Notes: generated by a model not told the origin, from the letters alone. DNA of 64,000 nucleotides from Eulemur rufifrons (GCF_041146395.1 NC_091010.1:45404001-45468000), one strand, 5' to 3'. Shown: positions 7,251 through 18,545, numbered from the stretch's first letter. Program-made: numbers and translations.

Positions 7251-7754
7251 GATGCCATGGGAATGGCACCCAGCTGGGATGTTGCCTGAGGCTACCAGGA
7301 GGCTGGGGTCACACACTGAGGTCTGTGGGCCAAGGCTCTGTTTCCAGGGAGGATCTCAGCAGACTGTGGGAACAATGGCTCCAGTCCCTTCTGGGTGGTG
7401 CTAAATGGGACTCTGGGCGGCTGTCACGCTTGTCCCAAGAGGCAGCTTGGTGCTTGCCCGAGCCATGGGCAGCCTGGACGCACTACCTCTGCTCAACCCG
7501 GCTGTGTGTGGGTTGTCACAAGCAAGCTTGTTCTCTAACGTGCAGGCAGGTTCATTCTGTTTGGGGATAGGAAGTTTGTGCTATCCTGAGGCCGCACATG
7601 AACCTGCGCCCAGCTGTTCTGGGGAGGGGGTGAGGATTTACCAAACTGGGAAAACCGACTCTGAGTGCTTGTCTGGCTGAGAGACACTCAGCCCTTGCAC
7701 TTGCAACAGTAGCAATAGTCACCACCATCACCAACAACAACAACTGTAGCTCCA

Positions 7755-7960
7755 TTTATTTAGCACTTACTATGTGCCAGGCACAAGGCTAAGACTACAT
7801 AATTCACCATTCAATCCTCACAACATCCCTCTATGGTGTGGACTGTTATTCCCATTTTACAGATGAGGACACTGAGGCTCGGAGGAGTAAATAACCTGCC
7901 CAGAGTTACACAGCTAGGAGGTGGCAGAGGTTGGCTCTGAATCTAGGCATCTGATCCCAC
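7755..7960 (-). repeat. MIR SINE
   Basis: Reverse MIR, well kept: 'tttatttagcacttactatg', 'cattttacagatgaggacac', 'gagttacacagctaggagg'. Confidence 0.88.
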
Positions 7961-8964
7961 TGCTGGGAGGAAGATAGATCCAGCTTGAGAGGCTGCCTCA
8001 GCCCCGTGAGGGCCAGACATCCCAGGGTCATGGTCTGGTTCCCAGGGAAGGGCTTGGAGCTGTGCCTGGGCTCTGAGGCAGGGCTGGTACCTCCATGCCT
8101 AGGGCACCCCGGGAGTGTGGGTGGGTTGTGCTCGTGGGCGTGTTGGACCCCCAGGGGCAGCCTGGTGAGAGACAGTGGGGGACCCTACTCACTGTGGCCG
8201 GGTGAGGTGTGGCTTCTCTCTATCAGCTCAGTTATGGGGGAAGTGGCCTCTCTCCTGGGTCTGGTGGCAGCCATGTCCCTGTGTCCCCCTTGCCAGCCAG
8301 GGACAGGCCCCATCAGGACCCAGGGAGCAGAGGAGCCTTGCTACTGCCTCAGCCAGGGGGTCCCCCAGGTCCCATCCGAATGCCCCAGCCTCACAGGCAT
8401 GCCCGGGCAGCTCTTGCTGCGCTCTGTGCCCCTCCCTGCCTCCAGCCCTCTGCCGTCCGGCTCCCTTCAGCTGCAGGCAGGGCGTGCGTGAAACCGCAGG
8501 TTTACAGAAGCTCGGGGTGCCACTGAGCGGAGGACTCGTGCACTGCACCCGGGAATCAAAGGTGGCCGGGGAGGTGGGCAGAACTAACCAGCTGTTGCAA
8601 AACTTCCCCCTGGATCCCACACTGGCGGCTGCTGCCACGTGCAAGCAGCATTCTCTACCTTCTCGAGGTGCTGGGCCAAGGCGGAGGCCGCTGTTGGCGA
8701 CTCTTTCTCCCCGTGGCCAGTCCCTGTGGCCGTGTCGTCGGGGCACCACCAGCCTGGGAACCTCCACCGCCCTCTGCGAGCACTCCCAGGCATCCCCGCC
8801 TGGCGCTGGCTTCACTGTTCGCCCAGGGATAAGGCAAGGCAAGGACCCCTCCGGATCAGACCTGGATTTCAGCTCCGGCTTCATGACATTAGCACAGAGT
8901 GGGGACTCCTGGAGCCTCAGTTTCCTCAGCTGTAAAACAGGGATCCTGAGGGTTCAACCTTGGC

Positions 8965-9115
8965 TTTAATTGGTGCCACCTGGGAGGATGAAAACCAGCA
9001 ATGCCTGAGCCTAGCCCCAGAGATTCTGATTTGTTTGTGGGCACAGCCTGGGCGTCAGGATTTTAAAAAGCTCCCTTGGTGGTTCCAATGTGAAGGCAAG
9101 TTGAAAACCCCGGGT
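8965..9115 (+). mobile_element. MER5A fragment
   Basis: 'ggtgccacctgggaggatg', 'ccccagagattctgatttg' and 'ttttaaaaagctcccttgg' are colinear with MER5A. Confidence 0.7.
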
Positions 9116-9659
9116 ATCAACAACACCTACAGCTGTGAGCCTTTTATAGGCCTCTGAAAGTGTCTGAGACCTGAATGAAAAGTTCACTGGCTCCACAAAG
9201 GCAGCCAGACACAAAACGAGTGTGAACTGTTTCATTCCACCTGCAGCAAATTCACAGACAGGCCACAGCAACCTTTGGTGTCGGAGGTCAGGGTCGAGAT
9301 TGCGCTGGGTGGGGGCAGTGACGGGCAGGGACAGAGGGCCTTCCCGACCAGAGTGCCAGTGACACAGGGCGCTCACTCCTTGGAGTTTCACGGACTTAAG
9401 ATCTGTGTATTTTTCTGTACTTGTGACATATTTCAGTAAAATTTACCAAAAAAGTGTATTGGCTCCAAAATAGGAAAAGAAAGCACAGAATTGATACTGT
9501 ACTGATATTCATTAAATATCTACAGAGATACGTCAAATAGACAACTACAGTTCCACTCGACTCTGTGTGTATTTACTGTGGGGTTGCAGATGTATCTGAA
9601 AATATTTGATACCGTGAGGGCGGGGCTGTCCCTGGTGCCCAAGAAAATCTTACAACAGC

Positions 9660-9801
9660 CCAGGTTGCAACAGGAGTCCTTAACCTTGACCTCTACACTT
9701 GTACGCATAATACATACCTTTATCTGGAGGAAGAGAGTCCACACTTTCTGTGGATTCTCGAAGGGGCATGCAAACCCCAAAAAGATTAAGAACAACTGGT
9801 T
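9660..9801 (-). mobile_element. MER58-like hAT fragment
   Basis: Ends in 'ccccaaaaagattaagaac', the reverse of the hAT end 'ttcttaacctttttgggg', with 'tgtggattctcgaaggggc' inside. The family name is from memory. Confidence 0.5.
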
Positions 9802-10359
9802 TTGAGGAGTCGGTGAGAAGCTGGCTGAGAATGTGCTTGGTATGATATAGGTGCCATTGTCAGTTTATGTCCTTCCTTTCGGAGCCCAGCCCTCAGGGGT
9901 CTCCACATGACCCTTCTTGGGGACTTCTAGGAGGATTTATTCTCCCGCAAGCTCGAGGGCAGCCTGCACGGAGCTCATGGCTCTTCCTCCAAGAGGCCGT
10001 TCAAAGGGCCAGTCATTTCGGCCCCTGCTGGCCGGCAGAACTTAGCATCTGGCGCTGCACAGGGGCTTGTGTTTGGAATCGGGGGTGAGGGAGGAGGTGG
10101 GAAAGCGTGCGGGGAGTCGGAGGGCTGCACCAGCCGGGGGACCCCAGTAATTCACTTAACTCTCCTGAGTCTCAGCTTTGTCATTTGCAAAATGAGAGCA
10201 TTATGAGAATGCATAAATTTGTAAGTGACAATCTGTTTCTCCAATGTAAAGTGTTATTTCAGAAGTGACACCAGGACCTCATTATACGGTGGCCTCATGA
10301 TACAGATTTATAGCAGGTTTCAGATACTTGCAGAGAATAAACAGATATTTATCTAAGGG

Positions 10360-10560
10360 TTCAATGACTCCCTAGTAAATGCCAGGAACATTCATGTACA
10401 TTGTGATTCCATTGAGTTCTCTAGCACCCTGGTGGGTGGTTATATTTGAAATCTTATTTTATAGATGAGGAAACTGATGTTCCAGGTGGTTAGGTAGCTT
10501 GACAAGGGCCCACAGCTACTGTCAGAAGGGAGACTTGAACCTAAGTTTCTGACTCTCACT
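10360..10560 (-). repeat. MIR SINE
   Basis: Reverse MIR: 'attttatagatgaggaaac', 'gacaagggcccacagctac', 'gacttgaacctaagtttctg'. Confidence 0.75.
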
Positions 10561-11129
10561 CTGCCACACTCTGTCACAGTCAGCTGAGAGACTCGGCGGT
10601 ACCTGGATCGACTCATAAAGACAGATTCCAGACGCAGAGAGAAGCACGTGGGCAAAAGCAGACTCAGAAAAATTAGCTTTGCAGGGGCATGAAGGTGCTA
10701 GTTATTTTGGAGTAATTCACATTATCGATTTCTGTAATGGAAAAGTGATTGGGGACCAGCCACCACCTGAGTGCAGTGCTGTGCGAGGCCCGGGAAGGGG
10801 GGAACGCTACACACAGCTCACAAGACCTCGCAGGTGGTGACAGTCCTTTCCCCGCTCCCCTAATTGATCGGTAACTCCTTGAGGGTGGGGGTCTTGCCTC
10901 ACTCATTCTCACCCTCTCCCTCCCCCGCCCCAAGTGCTTGTCACAGGCCTCACCCAGGGCAAGTGAACAGAGATGTACCCATCGCAGCCCGGCAGGAGGC
11001 GGCGAGACTATACAGACGTGTCACCCGCAGACCCCGGGGCAATGTGCCAGCAAGCAGCAGCTCAGGCCAATGCACGGGCAGTGGTCACCGAATGACACAA
11101 TTCACCTGCACACGGTCACCTTATAACTC

Positions 11130-11135
11130 AATAAA
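11130..11135 (+). terminator. GOLGA7B: Possible distal poly(A) signal of GOLGA7B
   Basis: AATAAA in 'ataactcaataaagtggcc', outside any repeat I can recognise. It would make a ~6.3 kb 3' UTR. I recall human GOLGA7B and CRTAC1 being annotated with a multi-kilobase 3' overlap, which would fit a distal site, but I cannot check the extent. Confidence 0.4.
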
Positions 11136-11242
11136 GTGGCCCCAGGCCATGCCCTGTGCTGGGCAGCAGCTGCCGGTAGCATTGCTCTGGCCTTGTTCCT
11201 GTGGCTCTGCTCATGGCCCCCACCTGTCCCGGGAGGGGAGGG

Positions 11243-11298
11243 GAGGAAGTGAGCACCCCTGCTCGGCGCGGAGGAAGCGAGCACCCCTGCTCGGCGCG
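11243..11298. repeat. 28-bp tandem duplication, CpG-containing
   Basis: Two adjacent 28-base copies (11243-11270 and 11271-11298) differ at one base. Each holds 'gagcacccctgctcggcgcg'. Confidence 0.95.
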
Positions 11299-11784
11299 CC
11301 CTGAACACCCCTGTGTTGAGGTGGGCGCTTTGCCTGGGAAGTGTGGGCCTGGGGCCCTGGGGGGTGAACTCCCGTGGGTGGGTGGATAGATGGCTGAATA
11401 AGTGGATAGATACAAAAAAGATGGGGGCAGGGAGATGACCGAGGGATCAGAGACGAGCGAGAGGCCTGCCTGGCTTGAGACGGATGCTCGCAGAGCCCGG
11501 GGAGGCAGGTGAATGGATGGGGACCGATCGGCCCTGGGCTCCCAGCACAAATCTAAATACAGCCCAGAGCTCTTCAAAGGGGAGATGCTGTGTTAACCCA
11601 GCCCCAAAATGAGCTCCACACCTGTAACTCTGAGTGATGGATGTGTCTTGTTCGGAAGGATTCTTAGAAGTCTAATATCGCCCCAGTTAATGACTTACAG
11701 ATTGGTGTAAAATCAGGCCCTGCTAGAAGTGAAACGAGGAGGCTAGCGGGCCTGGAACAGGTTCTGTGATCATCTCCGCATTTC

Positions 11785-11945
11785 GTCAGCCCAGGCACTG
11801 CACTGGGTGCTCCATGGGCTGTATCCCCACGGAGACTTGCAATGACTCTGAGGGTTTTAACGCTGCCTCCATTTTGCAGATGAAGAAACTGAGGCTCAGA
11901 GATGAAGTAACTTGCTTAAGGCCACTTCAGAGTGCACGGGTAGGG
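11785..11945 (-). repeat. MIR SINE
   Basis: 'tgcagatgaagaaactgagg' then 'aacttgcttaaggccac', in reverse MIR order. Confidence 0.75.
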
Positions 11946-13324
11946 TGTCTGGGATTCACGTCTGGCTGATCCAGAGTCTCTGGGTGAGGAAAACATTTTA
12001 AGCATGGAAGGAAGGGAGGAGGGAGGGCCATAGGGTTTTTGCACCGGCTGAGAGAGAACAGGGCATTTTGGCACGTGTGAGATATCGCCTGCAGTGGGAC
12101 GAGGCACTAAGACTTCCCAAGGACCGAGGGCCCTGGAGACGGCCCCAGGTTTCCTTCTCCCTCTCTCCCCTCTGTGCCTGCCTTTGAGGGCTGGAAACCT
12201 TGAGTCTGGGGACCTCAAACTGCAGAGAGAGTGTATATTTGGGTCACCTTCTTCCCTTTTGCCTAAACTTGTGCCTCTGCTGTGGTGCCCATGAGCAGTT
12301 GGGGAACTTGGGAGTACTCTTCTCTTTGCCCAGGAGCTCTGCACCCAGGTCTGGGCTGGAGGGAGGAAAGTTAGCCCTTAGATTTGGGGGGATGCATTAA
12401 ATGCTCCTGGAAGATAAGATTCTTCATGGCTGCTCTGCAGCTGACCTTGGAGGAGAAGGAGCTACCTTTACAGGAGTTATTCTGGTCCCAGACGGCTTTC
12501 CTTCTGGCAGGCAGGGGGCATGAGGTTCTGGGAAGGGGTGACATAGGTTCTCCCTCTGCCTGGCCCTTATCTTCCCTGCTCCTGCCACCCCTGTCCTCCG
12601 CTGGGCAGGCCCCTCCCTGCACTCCGGTCTCTAATCACTTCGATCTCTAATCCCAGCTGTGTCCCAACGGCCCACGTGGCTCTTTTGTTACTTGGTGGGC
12701 ATGTACCCTGACTCAGTTTCCTCGTCAGCAAATGGGAGGAGCAGGCACTGCGCCCTTATTCCTGAAACTGCTCATACACTGCTGCTTCTGGAATACTTGG
12801 AGCTTTCTAGAGAAGGGGGCTGGCAGTGGCTGGGGCTGAGCTCTTCCGAGCAGCAGCGGGCAGAGTGGGCAGGGAGGAGGCAGGAACGTCACAGCTCCTT
12901 TTTGGGCCTCAGTTTCCACATCTAAAAAGGATGTGGCAGGACCAGATGATTTCGCGGGTGCCTCTGGGTTTCATGCTTTAGCGTCCTGTGATTGTGAGGG
13001 CTGAACCCCCAGCCGGGTTCGCTAGTTCCCGGTGACCTCTGCTCTGTGGAGCCCGGTCGGTCCCACGCCCACCTGCTCGGTTCCCGTACTTTGTGACGGT
13101 TCTCTCTGGAAACCGCACCGGGTGAGAACCAAGCTGCGCACAGACAGCCCAGGCCCCAGGAAGAGTGGCTCTGCCCTCTTGTGGCCATTTGTGGTCTTGC
13201 CATCTGTTTCCTGCTCACCGTCGGCTCCCAGGTGTCCGGCAGGAGCAGGGTGTGCTGGGAAGCACAGGAGCTTTGGCATTGAATTAGGTCCAGGGCTCCA
13301 TCTGAACTTGCTACTTCATAGTAA

Positions 13325-13470
13325 TACTATCTCTAATTTATTGGGCGCTTACTCTGTGCTAGGCACCATGTCGAGTTTAATACAATAGCCATGTGATGTA
13401 TTATCCCATTTCACAGATGAGAAAACTGAGGTTCAAGGACAGCCTGCCCACTCTACGTCTTTGCTCCGAC
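13325..13470 (-). repeat. MIR SINE
   Basis: 'ttattgggcgcttactctg', 'tgctaggcaccatgtcgag' and 'cacagatgagaaaactgagg'. Confidence 0.8.
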
Positions 13471-13757
13471 CCGCCCTATTTAGAATGGTGTCCTGCCTCC
13501 CTCTTGGCAGCCCCACATTGCCTCGCTGCTGCTCTTCTCCCAGCCCCACCGCACTGACCACCATCTAGCATGCACATGCTCGGGATGCTTATGTTGGCTG
13601 CCACGTGTTGCGAGGGCAGGAGTCTTTGCCAGTACTGTTCATGTACAACCCAAGCCACTAGAACAGCACTTGAGCACACAGTGCGTGTCCAATCAATGTA
13701 TGTCACATGCACACCTGGTTAAATGACTTTCCCAGGTGTCAATTACCGGGACATTGC

Positions 13758-13985
13758 ATAGCATAGGGCTTAAGAACTCAGGCTCTGGAGCCAGGCAGTG
13801 GTGGGTTTGAATTATAGCTTTTGCCACTTCAGCTAGCCGTGTGACCTTGCGTAACATATTGTTTCTGAGCCTCAGTTTCTTTGGTAATAAAATAGATTCA
13901 TAACATTTATCTTGTAGGATGGGTGTGAGGATTCATGGAGACACGTATGTAAGTTCTTGGCATATGGCAGGCACCTCGTAAATGT
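13758..13985 (+). repeat. MIR SINE, near full length
   Basis: 'aactcaggctctggagcc', 'gggtttgaattatagcttt', 'gtgtgaccttgcgtaac', 'gagcctcagtttctttgg', 'tgtgaggattcatggag', 'atggcaggcacctcgtaaat': essentially the whole MIR in order. The tRNA-like head is part of the SINE and is not a tRNA gene. Confidence 0.9.
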
Positions 13986-14814
13986 TAGCTCCTTTCCCTG
14001 AGGATGTTTTTCTTCTCTTCTTGCCTCTCACCTTCCCTCTGCTGGCCTCCCCTTTGACCACGTCCCTGCTCTACAGCAGCTCCTTAAGAGGACGAGACGC
14101 TGCAGGAGGAGCCGGCATTATCTGTACTGTTAAGCAGCCCCTGCTCTCTTGCCTTCTCCTTCCAGGATGTGTCTGTTGCTAAGGAGACGCAACAGCAGTC
14201 CCTGGCGGGTTCCTGGCCCTGTGGCTGGGTTCTGGCCACAGAGAAGGCTGAGCCTGGGGAGGTGGAGGAGGGGAGGGATTCGGCTTGCCTCCTGGGCTGG
14301 GAGTCTGGGTGGGGGTATCAATATGGAATATGCTGGAAAAAATTCAGCTGGCTCTCTGAGAAAATGAAGCGTTCATTCTCCCGTCTCCATGTGGCTCTTG
14401 GAGGCTGGACTAGAGTTTCTGCGTGGGCCAAGGTCCAGTGGCACTGGTCTGGGTGTGATGCCCAGACCCTAGGAGGGGGCCATAGCAGCCAGAGTGACAC
14501 ATAATCAAACTCCTGGCCCTCAGAATGGCACCTTCCCAGAGCAGGGCTGGTGACCGTGTAGATGCGTGTAGAGAACTCGTGGCTGATTTGCCATTCTGCC
14601 TGGCGAGGGGACTCTCCCTACGAACACAGCCATCTCCTCTTGCAGGTTTGAATGTGACCGTGGGGAGGACTGTCTCAGATCACTAGCCCTCTGGGGACTC
14701 CATTTTTCCCTCCCAAACCCAGCCCTGGACTCTGGGCAGCACGAGAGATTGGTTTTGCATAAGCCAGCCAGCCACCCCGAATGAAAGAAGGAGCGTAGTT
14801 GTGAGGGCAGGCTG

Positions 14815-15010
14815 GGAGCCAGACTGCTGCAGTCTAGTCCTGCCTTTGTCTGTCCCAGTGTGTGACCCCAGATGAACCCCTTAGCTTATCTGCAAACTTG
14901 GGATAATTATAGCACTTTCCTCTTTGGACTGTTGTGAGGACTAACTGAGCTGATTCTTGCAAAGAGTTTGGACCCGACCCGGACACACCGAGGTCACTAA
15001 ACGTAAGCTA
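14815..15010 (+). repeat. MIR SINE
   Basis: 'gtgtgaccccagatgaacc', 'cttatctgcaaacttggg' and 'ctgttgtgaggactaactg' follow the MIR order. Confidence 0.75.
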
Positions 15011-15659
15011 TTGTTGTCATCTTAAGGGGTACCTGCCTGCGAAGGGGGAATATTCTTGGCCAAAATAAAAATGTCGTTGTTGTTATTATTATTATTGGGC
15101 TTTTCTTGAAAAAGGGAGGTCTGGCGACACTGGCAGAGCTGTGGCTGCCTGGGTCGGGCTGGGCACCGGCTCCTGCATTTGCGGGATCCCTTCCGGGGCC
15201 CATTTCATTACTGGCCTGCTCCTGAAGGCATTTACTATTTTTGTTACAAATTCAAGCCCAGCGTAAGCCAACAAAGATGTCAGAAGCCTGAGCAGGGGTA
15301 GGGGGCAGAGAACAGACAGACTTGTACCAGCTTAGAAAGGGAAGACAAGGGTTCGAGCCCCCATGGCTCTCAGAGGAAAAGGAATTAGAAGAAAGAAGGG
15401 GGTGGGCATGCTGAGCCTGGCTAGCGTGGGGGTGCCCTCGCGCCCACACATCTGTGCTGGTGTAGCACAGACCGTACCTGCACTGAATTTGAGGCATCTG
15501 CTCCAAAAGCCTGGACTCCTGGCCCCATCGGGAGGCCCTGGTTTTGGGGGCAGGTAATGTTGAGTTGGTCCAGTACCCACCTGTCCCCTGTATCTTTTAC
15601 CCTCGTGTTTCTTCCAGCACAAGCATCTTGGTGGCAGGGGATCTGACCTTCTCCTGGGA

Positions 15660-15735
15660 GAAACCTAGTGCCCGCCATACAGGGAGTTCTCAATAAACGC
15701 TTGCTGAATGAATGTATGAGTGAATGAATGCAGAG
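15660..15735 (+). repeat. L2 3' terminus with (TGAA)n tail
   Basis: 'gttctcaataaacgcttgctg' followed by 'aatgaatgtatgagtgaatg' is the L2 end with its characteristic tail. Confidence 0.75.
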
Positions 15736-15884
15736 CCCTGCTTTCTGGAACAGCGACCCAAGTATCCAGCCAGACCTTTCAGAGAATCCCCTTGGTGTGC
15801 CACTCCCATCCCACATACGAGGCTAACTCCATCTGGCTGGAGGGGAGGCAGTATGGGGGCGGCAGCCACGTTTCCTTCACTCAC

Positions 15885-15966
15885 CATTGTACGCCTAGAG
15901 CCTAGCTCAGCACCTGGCTCATAGTAGGTGCTCAACCAATACTTGTTGAATGAATGAATGAATGAG
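15885..15966 (+). repeat. L2 3' terminus with (TGAA)n tail
   Basis: 'gcctagctcagcacctggc', 'catagtaggtgctcaacc' and 'gttgaatgaatgaatgaatg'. Confidence 0.85.
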
Positions 15967-17422
15967 TCAATTGGAAGCCTTCTTACCCTGGAGTCCAAAT
16001 GCTGTAGCTGTGCTCTTAGCAGCTGGGGGTACTTGGAACTCCTCTTTGGAACTCACCTGACTCCACCCACCAAGTAGGGTAAAATATACTCTATCCACAG
16101 ATACACCCTGTTAGAGAAAACTCGATGCGCAAGGATTCATGGTTATCACTGATAAGGCATCCTCTGAAGTTTGTTGTCACCATGAACCTCCTGAAGTCCT
16201 TGGCAGGCTGTCTCGATAGTTGTCCTGTCCCTTACTTCTCATGCTGTTACGTGTGGCCAGTCAACGGGCACTACTATCTTGTCATTTACCACTGCATGTG
16301 GGACCATTCCTTGCAGGTTTGGGGTTGTACCATCTCACTATCTTAGATCCACTTGCTCATTTTTAAAAAGGCAGCAACTTCCAGAATGGCTGGGGAATAG
16401 TCTGAACAGCCGCAGAGCTGCCTGTGAACCCTCTGACGAGGAGGGTGTGCTGGTAAAGGGCTCCAGCCCCGGCCTGGGGACCAGCTGGCTCTGTGACCTT
16501 GGGCAGAGTGACCTGGATCACGTCATCTCTCTGAGCCTCACCTCTGGACCCCTTTCAGATCTTTAACTCTGCGTCGATACACAGGAGTGGGCTTTCTTTA
16601 GAAGTGGAATGATTTTTAAGTTGGTATATGCTTTTCAGGGAAATTGTAGCTGTTTTCATTTTAAAACTTTTCATTTAAGCTCCTGTTCTGAGTATAAAAA
16701 CAGCACTAGCTACAAGGAATTCATATTTTGTGATTTATTGGAAGTATTATTTTGATATCAGAAAATGGTAGTTTTTCTGTTAAATATGTTTTTAAAACGC
16801 TTGCTGCATTCTTAAGTGTGATTTTATTGTATCTTGGGGTGACTTTTTTCCCCATGAAGAATAGATCTGTGTTTTATAACAAGCCTTTACTACCAAGGCT
16901 GGTCGTGCGCACGTTCTGTGGCCTTACATCATCCCCGAAGTGTGCTCTGGCTATAGGAGCTTTCACTTTCCTAAGCATATTGTAGAGGCCAAGTTGCAAG
17001 GTGCTTTCTAGAAATCAGGGTAACCTGAGATGAGCCACGCCTATGTCCAGCCACACACTGAGGAGTCTTGCAAAGGACAGGGCCCTTAGGGATATACCAG
17101 CCCAACTCCCATGTCATTTAGATTAGGGAAACTGAGTCCCAGAGTGGACAAGTGACTTCCTCCAGGTAAAAGGCCCAGAGTACACCCTCTATGCCTGCCC
17201 CTCACTCGTCTTACCTCCCTCACCTGGTCCCAACCCTGGTCCCCCAAATGTGAACATTGCTGCACACACCCACACCACTGCTCCTGCCTGGAGGGGGTAC
17301 TTTTCCCATAGCATGATTCGCTTTCCAAGCACCCCAGATGGAAGGGCTGCTGCATTCCAACCAGCATCTACTTGCCCCAGATACTTTTTTCCACCAGCTA
17401 GGCGCTAATATCTAGCAGAGAG

Positions 17423-17428
17423 TTTATT
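17423..17428 (-). terminator. CRTAC1: Alternative distal poly(A) signal for CRTAC1-B
   Basis: AATAAA on - (tttatt on +) in 'gccaataaactctctgc', ~560 bases past the exon B stop codon. If used, the B-form 3' UTR is of ordinary length. Confidence 0.4.
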
Positions 17429-17966
17429 GGCATAATTTCTCCAGAAAAGAGGCTGGAAGACTTAGCAAGTTCAAACTTTAACATTTTTATCAACAGTCCC
17501 ACAGGATCACCCTTTTCCCTCCCATCATCACCTCTGACCCCAATAAGGCTTTCTCTAGCACAGGAAGTCGGGGCGCACAAAGCAGAAACAGCAGGCACAT
17601 GATACATTATCGAATCCACTGGGCAAGCAATCACTTGGGAGCCATCTTTGTTAAGGGCAAAATAAGAAGCTCACAGGACACTGGAGGATGCAGTGCTATC
17701 TTGATTCTTCTGAAGGGGTGAGGGAGGCTGCATGGGGCATTGGGGAGACTTTCCTTTTCTGTTTTCTCAGAAAACATGCAAAGAAAGGCTTCGCAAACAA
17801 TTAAGGTTGCACCAGTATCTCCCAAACTTCCCTTTTCAAAGATGGCCACCCTGCCGTCCATTCAGAGGGAGCAGGCGGCAGATTCTACCGGGCGTGGAGA
17901 GAGAGACAGGCAGCAGGAGAGAGATTTAGTTTTCCACAAAGGTTGTTAGTTTGTTTTGTTTTTTCC

Positions 17967-17972
17967 TTTATT
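17967..17972 (-). terminator. CRTAC1: Proximal poly(A) signal for CRTAC1-B
   Basis: AATAAA on - eight bases past the exon B stop codon, followed by A-rich DNA. Use of it would give a 3' UTR of only ~30-40 bases. Confidence 0.55.
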
Positions 17973-17980
17973 GATAGGAT

Positions 17981-18096
17981 TTAAAGTGCATATAACTGAA
18001 GGCAAAGTCCAAGGCCTAGTGAAAGATATGAGGCCTGAGAGAGAGGCTCAGAGATTCTAAAGGCGGCAGAAGACCCACCTAAAAAGGCCACTTGAG
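17981..18096 (-). CDS. CRTAC1: CRTAC1 isoform B (LOTUS-type) terminal coding exon
   Basis: The acceptor catcctttttgcag is followed by 'ct caa gtg gcc ttt'. With the leftover G of exon 14 it reads Ala-Gln-Val-Ala-Phe-Leu-Gly-Gly, 38 codons, then TAA at 17983-17981; 116 + 1 bases close the frame exactly. The tail ends with a hydrophobic run, SYLSLGLGLCLQLYAL, preceded by small residues, the layout of a C-terminal membrane-anchor or GPI signal. The brain B form, LOTUS, is known as a membrane-tethered Nogo-receptor-1 antagonist, while the A form is secreted. This exon would give about 644 residues, against 645 recalled for human B. Exon 14 can splice here (450 bases away) or to exon A (13.7 kb away). 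Confidence 0.9.
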
Positions 18097-18545
18097 CTGC
18101 AAAAAGGATGGGGCAGGGAGACAGAAAATGGGAAAGAGAGAAAGGGGGTGGGGATGGGGTCGGGGTGGAGGAGGGAGTTTGGGAGGAAGAAGACAATTAC
18201 CAGTTCAGAAATTCAGCCAAAGATGCTTAGCAGGCACTAGTTTCTATCCCAGCTACCAAAATACGGGCTGACTGCAAGGTAGGAACACTCGTTTTAGGAA
18301 ATGAAAGAAGAGCGATAGCCTCAGGCCGGGACATAGCACCCTGGGGTCCTTCAGGTGATGGCGGCAGTGATGGGGCTTCTCCAAACCTCTGTCATGGTCT
18401 TCCCTGGAGGCCCAGTGTGGGTCTAAGGAGACTCTGTCCAGCCAGGAGAAGGCAGGGGCCGGGGCCTTGCTCTGGGGCCCCCCCCGGAGCTCCCCAGTGG
18501 AAGGCGCGTCCCTCTGCTGCCGGTCTGCGCTGGGGCCCCACTCAC
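18097..18545 (-). other. CRTAC1: CRTAC1 intron 14 (exon 14 to exon B)
   Basis: GT at 18545-18544 (gtgagt), AG at 18098-18097. It contains a purine-rich stretch on + at 18106-18190, which on the - strand is a long C/T-rich tract leading to the exon B acceptor. I see no repeat. The open frame read from exon 14 into this intron is intronic. Confidence 0.85.

Larger units (their letters stand above)
6696..17944. other. Region between the GOLGA7B proximal end and CRTAC1 exon B (CRTAC1-A last intron)
   Basis: No exon was found here. If CRTAC1-A is made, all of this is its intron; if the AATAAA at 11130 is used, 6696-11150 is also GOLGA7B 3' UTR. Contents: MIR on - (7048-7250, 7755-7960, 10360-10560, 11785-11945, 13325-13470), MIR on + (13758-13985, 14815-15010), MER5A (8965-9115), a MER58-like element (9660-9801), a 28-bp tandem duplication (11243-11298) and two L2 ends (15660-15735, 15885-15966). 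I see nothing recognisable in 7980-8900, 11950-13300 and 14010-14800. The AT-rich stretch 16100-16990 looks like eroded repeat I cannot name. Confidence 0.8.

Noticed and set aside
8175..8969. 264-codon open frame on +
   Set aside because: GC-rich, low-stop DNA with overlapping frames on both strands, no recognisable domain, and it runs into a MIR trace and a MER5A. It lies in the CRTAC1-A intron or GOLGA7B far 3' UTR.
11102..11577. Antisense frame and CpG content at 10.9-11.6 kb as a possible CpG-island promoter
   Set aside because: CpG frequency is only moderate, there is no first-exon-like structure or start, and the signal is mostly the local 28-bp duplication.
13758..13985. tRNA-like segment
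   Set aside because: It is the tRNA-derived head of a MIR SINE; no cloverleaf with intact arms and no terminator. Similar heads at 27085, 51220 and 59525 were rejected for the same reason.
18253..18545. Reading exon 14 straight on as a third CRTAC1 end
   Set aside because: The frame runs past the donor for ~97 codons, but a strong gtgagt donor and two good acceptors in phase exist downstream. I know of no isoform with this end, and no poly(A) signal was noted nearby.
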